From: Spirochaetota bacterium
GTDB lineage: Bacteria; Spirochaetota; Spirochaetia; Treponematales; UBA12059
NCBI GenBank assembly: GCA_018816345.1
Contig: JAHIWG010000059.1
Span: forward strand, 1 to 35,511
DNA: 35,511 nt
Direction: 5' to 3'
Shown: piece by piece, positions 34,881 through 35,511 of the stretch
Numbering within the stretch: position 1 is the stretch's first letter
Layout of the letters: each line of letters starts with the position of its first letter
Notes under the pieces: generated by a model
Databases searched by the model: none
Seen by the model: the letters and a program-made list of their open reading frames with translations, nothing else
What the model was told of the DNA's origin: nothing
Made by a program: the position numbers and the translations under genes

Positions 34881-35338
34881 ATATAGGCGCTGTAGTCCTT
34901 GACGATAGGCTCGTAGGCGCGGTCGAAGAGGGGGCTGGAAATCATGAAATCGGCCGTCGAGCGGTTGCACGCCATGGGGATGTTATAGACTACGGCGATG
35001 CGCAGGAGCGCCTTCACGTCTACGTCGTGGGGCTGGGGCGACATGGGGTCCCAGAAGAATATGACCGCGTCCACGGTGCCCTCGGCTATCATGGCGCCTA
35101 GCTGCTGGTCGCCACCGAGGGGGCCCGACTTCAGCAGCTTGATATTAGACTTGGGGGCGCTGGCCCCTCCCTCGGTCGCCCGCTTCCGCTCGATCGTCTC
35201 CGAGACGAGCCTTCCCGTCGTGCCCGTGCAGACGAGGTCGTGCTTGAGCAGGGAGCGCCAGTTATACTCGACCCATCCTACCAAGTCCATCTTCCTGAAA
35301 TCGTGCGCCACGAGGGCTATACGTTTCTTCGCTAGCAT
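34847..35338 (-). CDS. mgsA: Methylglyoxal synthase
   Basis: MgsA turns dihydroxyacetone phosphate into methylglyoxal and phosphate, a bypass of lower glycolysis. The 163-residue protein starts MLAKKRIALVAHDFRK and has TGTTGRL (phosphate binding), LLKSGPLGGDQQLGAMI with catalytic D77, FFWDPMSPQPHDVDVKALLR and STADFMISSPLF, matching E. coli MgsA closely. It is about 11 residues longer, partly from a short insert at about 52-64. AAGGAGG precedes the ATG at 35338. The 3' end overlaps rlmN by 34 nt, so convergent transcripts would be complementary there. Confidence 0.95.
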   Translation of the reverse strand: MLAKKRIALVAHDFRKMDLVGWVEYNWRSLLKHDLVCTGTTGRLVSETIERKRATEGGASAPKSNIKLLKSGPLGGDQQLGAMIAEGTVDAVIFFWDPMSPQPHDVDVKALLRIAVVYNIPMACNRSTADFMISSPLFDRAYEPIVKDYSAYIQRKVEKEEEA

Positions 35339-35381
35339 CGTCGTCCTCCTTGCTGTCAGCGTTCTGGGATTACCGCCCGGC

Positions 35382-35511
35382 CTAGCCGAGCGCCAGCCCG
35401 TCCAGCGGGCGGTCGCGCGCGTCGGTCGGCACCGCGTCCACAAGCTGCGACTCGTAGCCGTACCCGATGGCCGCGAACGGGGAGGCCGTCGGCCCGAGCC
35501 CGGCGCGGGCC
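35382..35511 (-). CDS. 5-formyltetrahydrofolate cyclo-ligase, C-terminal part (partial)
   Basis: The last 42 residues of a minus-strand gene enter the window. They end in YGYESQLVDAVPTDARDRPLDG, which resembles the conserved C-terminus of 5-formyltetrahydrofolate cyclo-ligase (FxxQLVDxxPxxxxDxPLD). The enzyme converts 5-formyl-THF to 5,10-methenyl-THF. The stop is at 35382-35384, 43 nt before the mgsA start, so both may be in one operon. The call rests on a short segment. Confidence 0.65.
   Translation of the reverse strand, partial: ARAGLGPTASPFAAIGYGYESQLVDAVPTDARDRPLDGLALG

Overview
The window is a GC-rich bacterial chromosome segment with tightly packed operons. No tRNA, rRNA, transposase or prophage gene was seen. 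My best guess for the host is a GC-rich member of the Spirochaetota. The clues are a PEGA-repeat lipoprotein with a relaxed lipobox, a secreted cyclophilin-FKBP fusion of the kind reported in treponemes, and frequent use of AUA, UAU and AGG codons in GC-rich DNA. This is an inference with moderate to low confidence.

Region 1 (1-9169, all minus strand) is a complete type I-E CRISPR-Cas locus in the order cas3, cse1, cse2, cas7e, cas5e, cas6e, cas1, cas2, leader, array. Neighbouring cas genes overlap or nearly touch (three ATGA junctions), so the operon is probably one transcription unit. The array has 10 repeats of 29 nt and 9 complete 32-nt spacers, and it runs off the left edge. An AT-richer non-coding stretch follows (9170-9707).

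Region 2 (9708-13978) has a GNAT-like protein on the minus strand. Divergent from it is a plus-strand biotin operon, birA-bioY-bioM-bioN, encoding the ligase/repressor and the ECF importer. A good BirA operator lies directly upstream of birA.

Region 3 (13975-18970, minus strand) is a copper-handling cluster: an HMA-SafE-cupredoxin fusion, a Cu(I) P-type ATPase, a CsoR repressor and a small FUSC-like membrane protein. A perfect CsoR-type palindrome overlaps the promoter of the first gene.

Region 4 (19044-25915) holds envelope genes: the PEGA lipoprotein, the cyclophilin-FKBP fusion, an MFS transporter (minus strand) and an SppA-like S49 protease with a large N-terminal extension.

Region 5 (25959-33727) is the part most likely to be new biology. 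A five-gene minus-strand operon encodes a polar amino-acid-type ABC importer, a SAM hydroxide adenosyltransferase and a 7TM-DISM diguanylate cyclase. Divergent from it is an 860-residue protein joining a metallo-beta-lactamase fold, two degenerate cyclic-nucleotide-binding domains and a bacteriohemerythrin domain with a complete set of iron ligands. Together they suggest coupling of nutrient uptake, SAM breakdown, c-di-GMP and oxygen or redox sensing.

Region 6 (33798-35511) has rlmN, convergent mgsA, and the 3' end of a probable 5-formyltetrahydrofolate cyclo-ligase gene.
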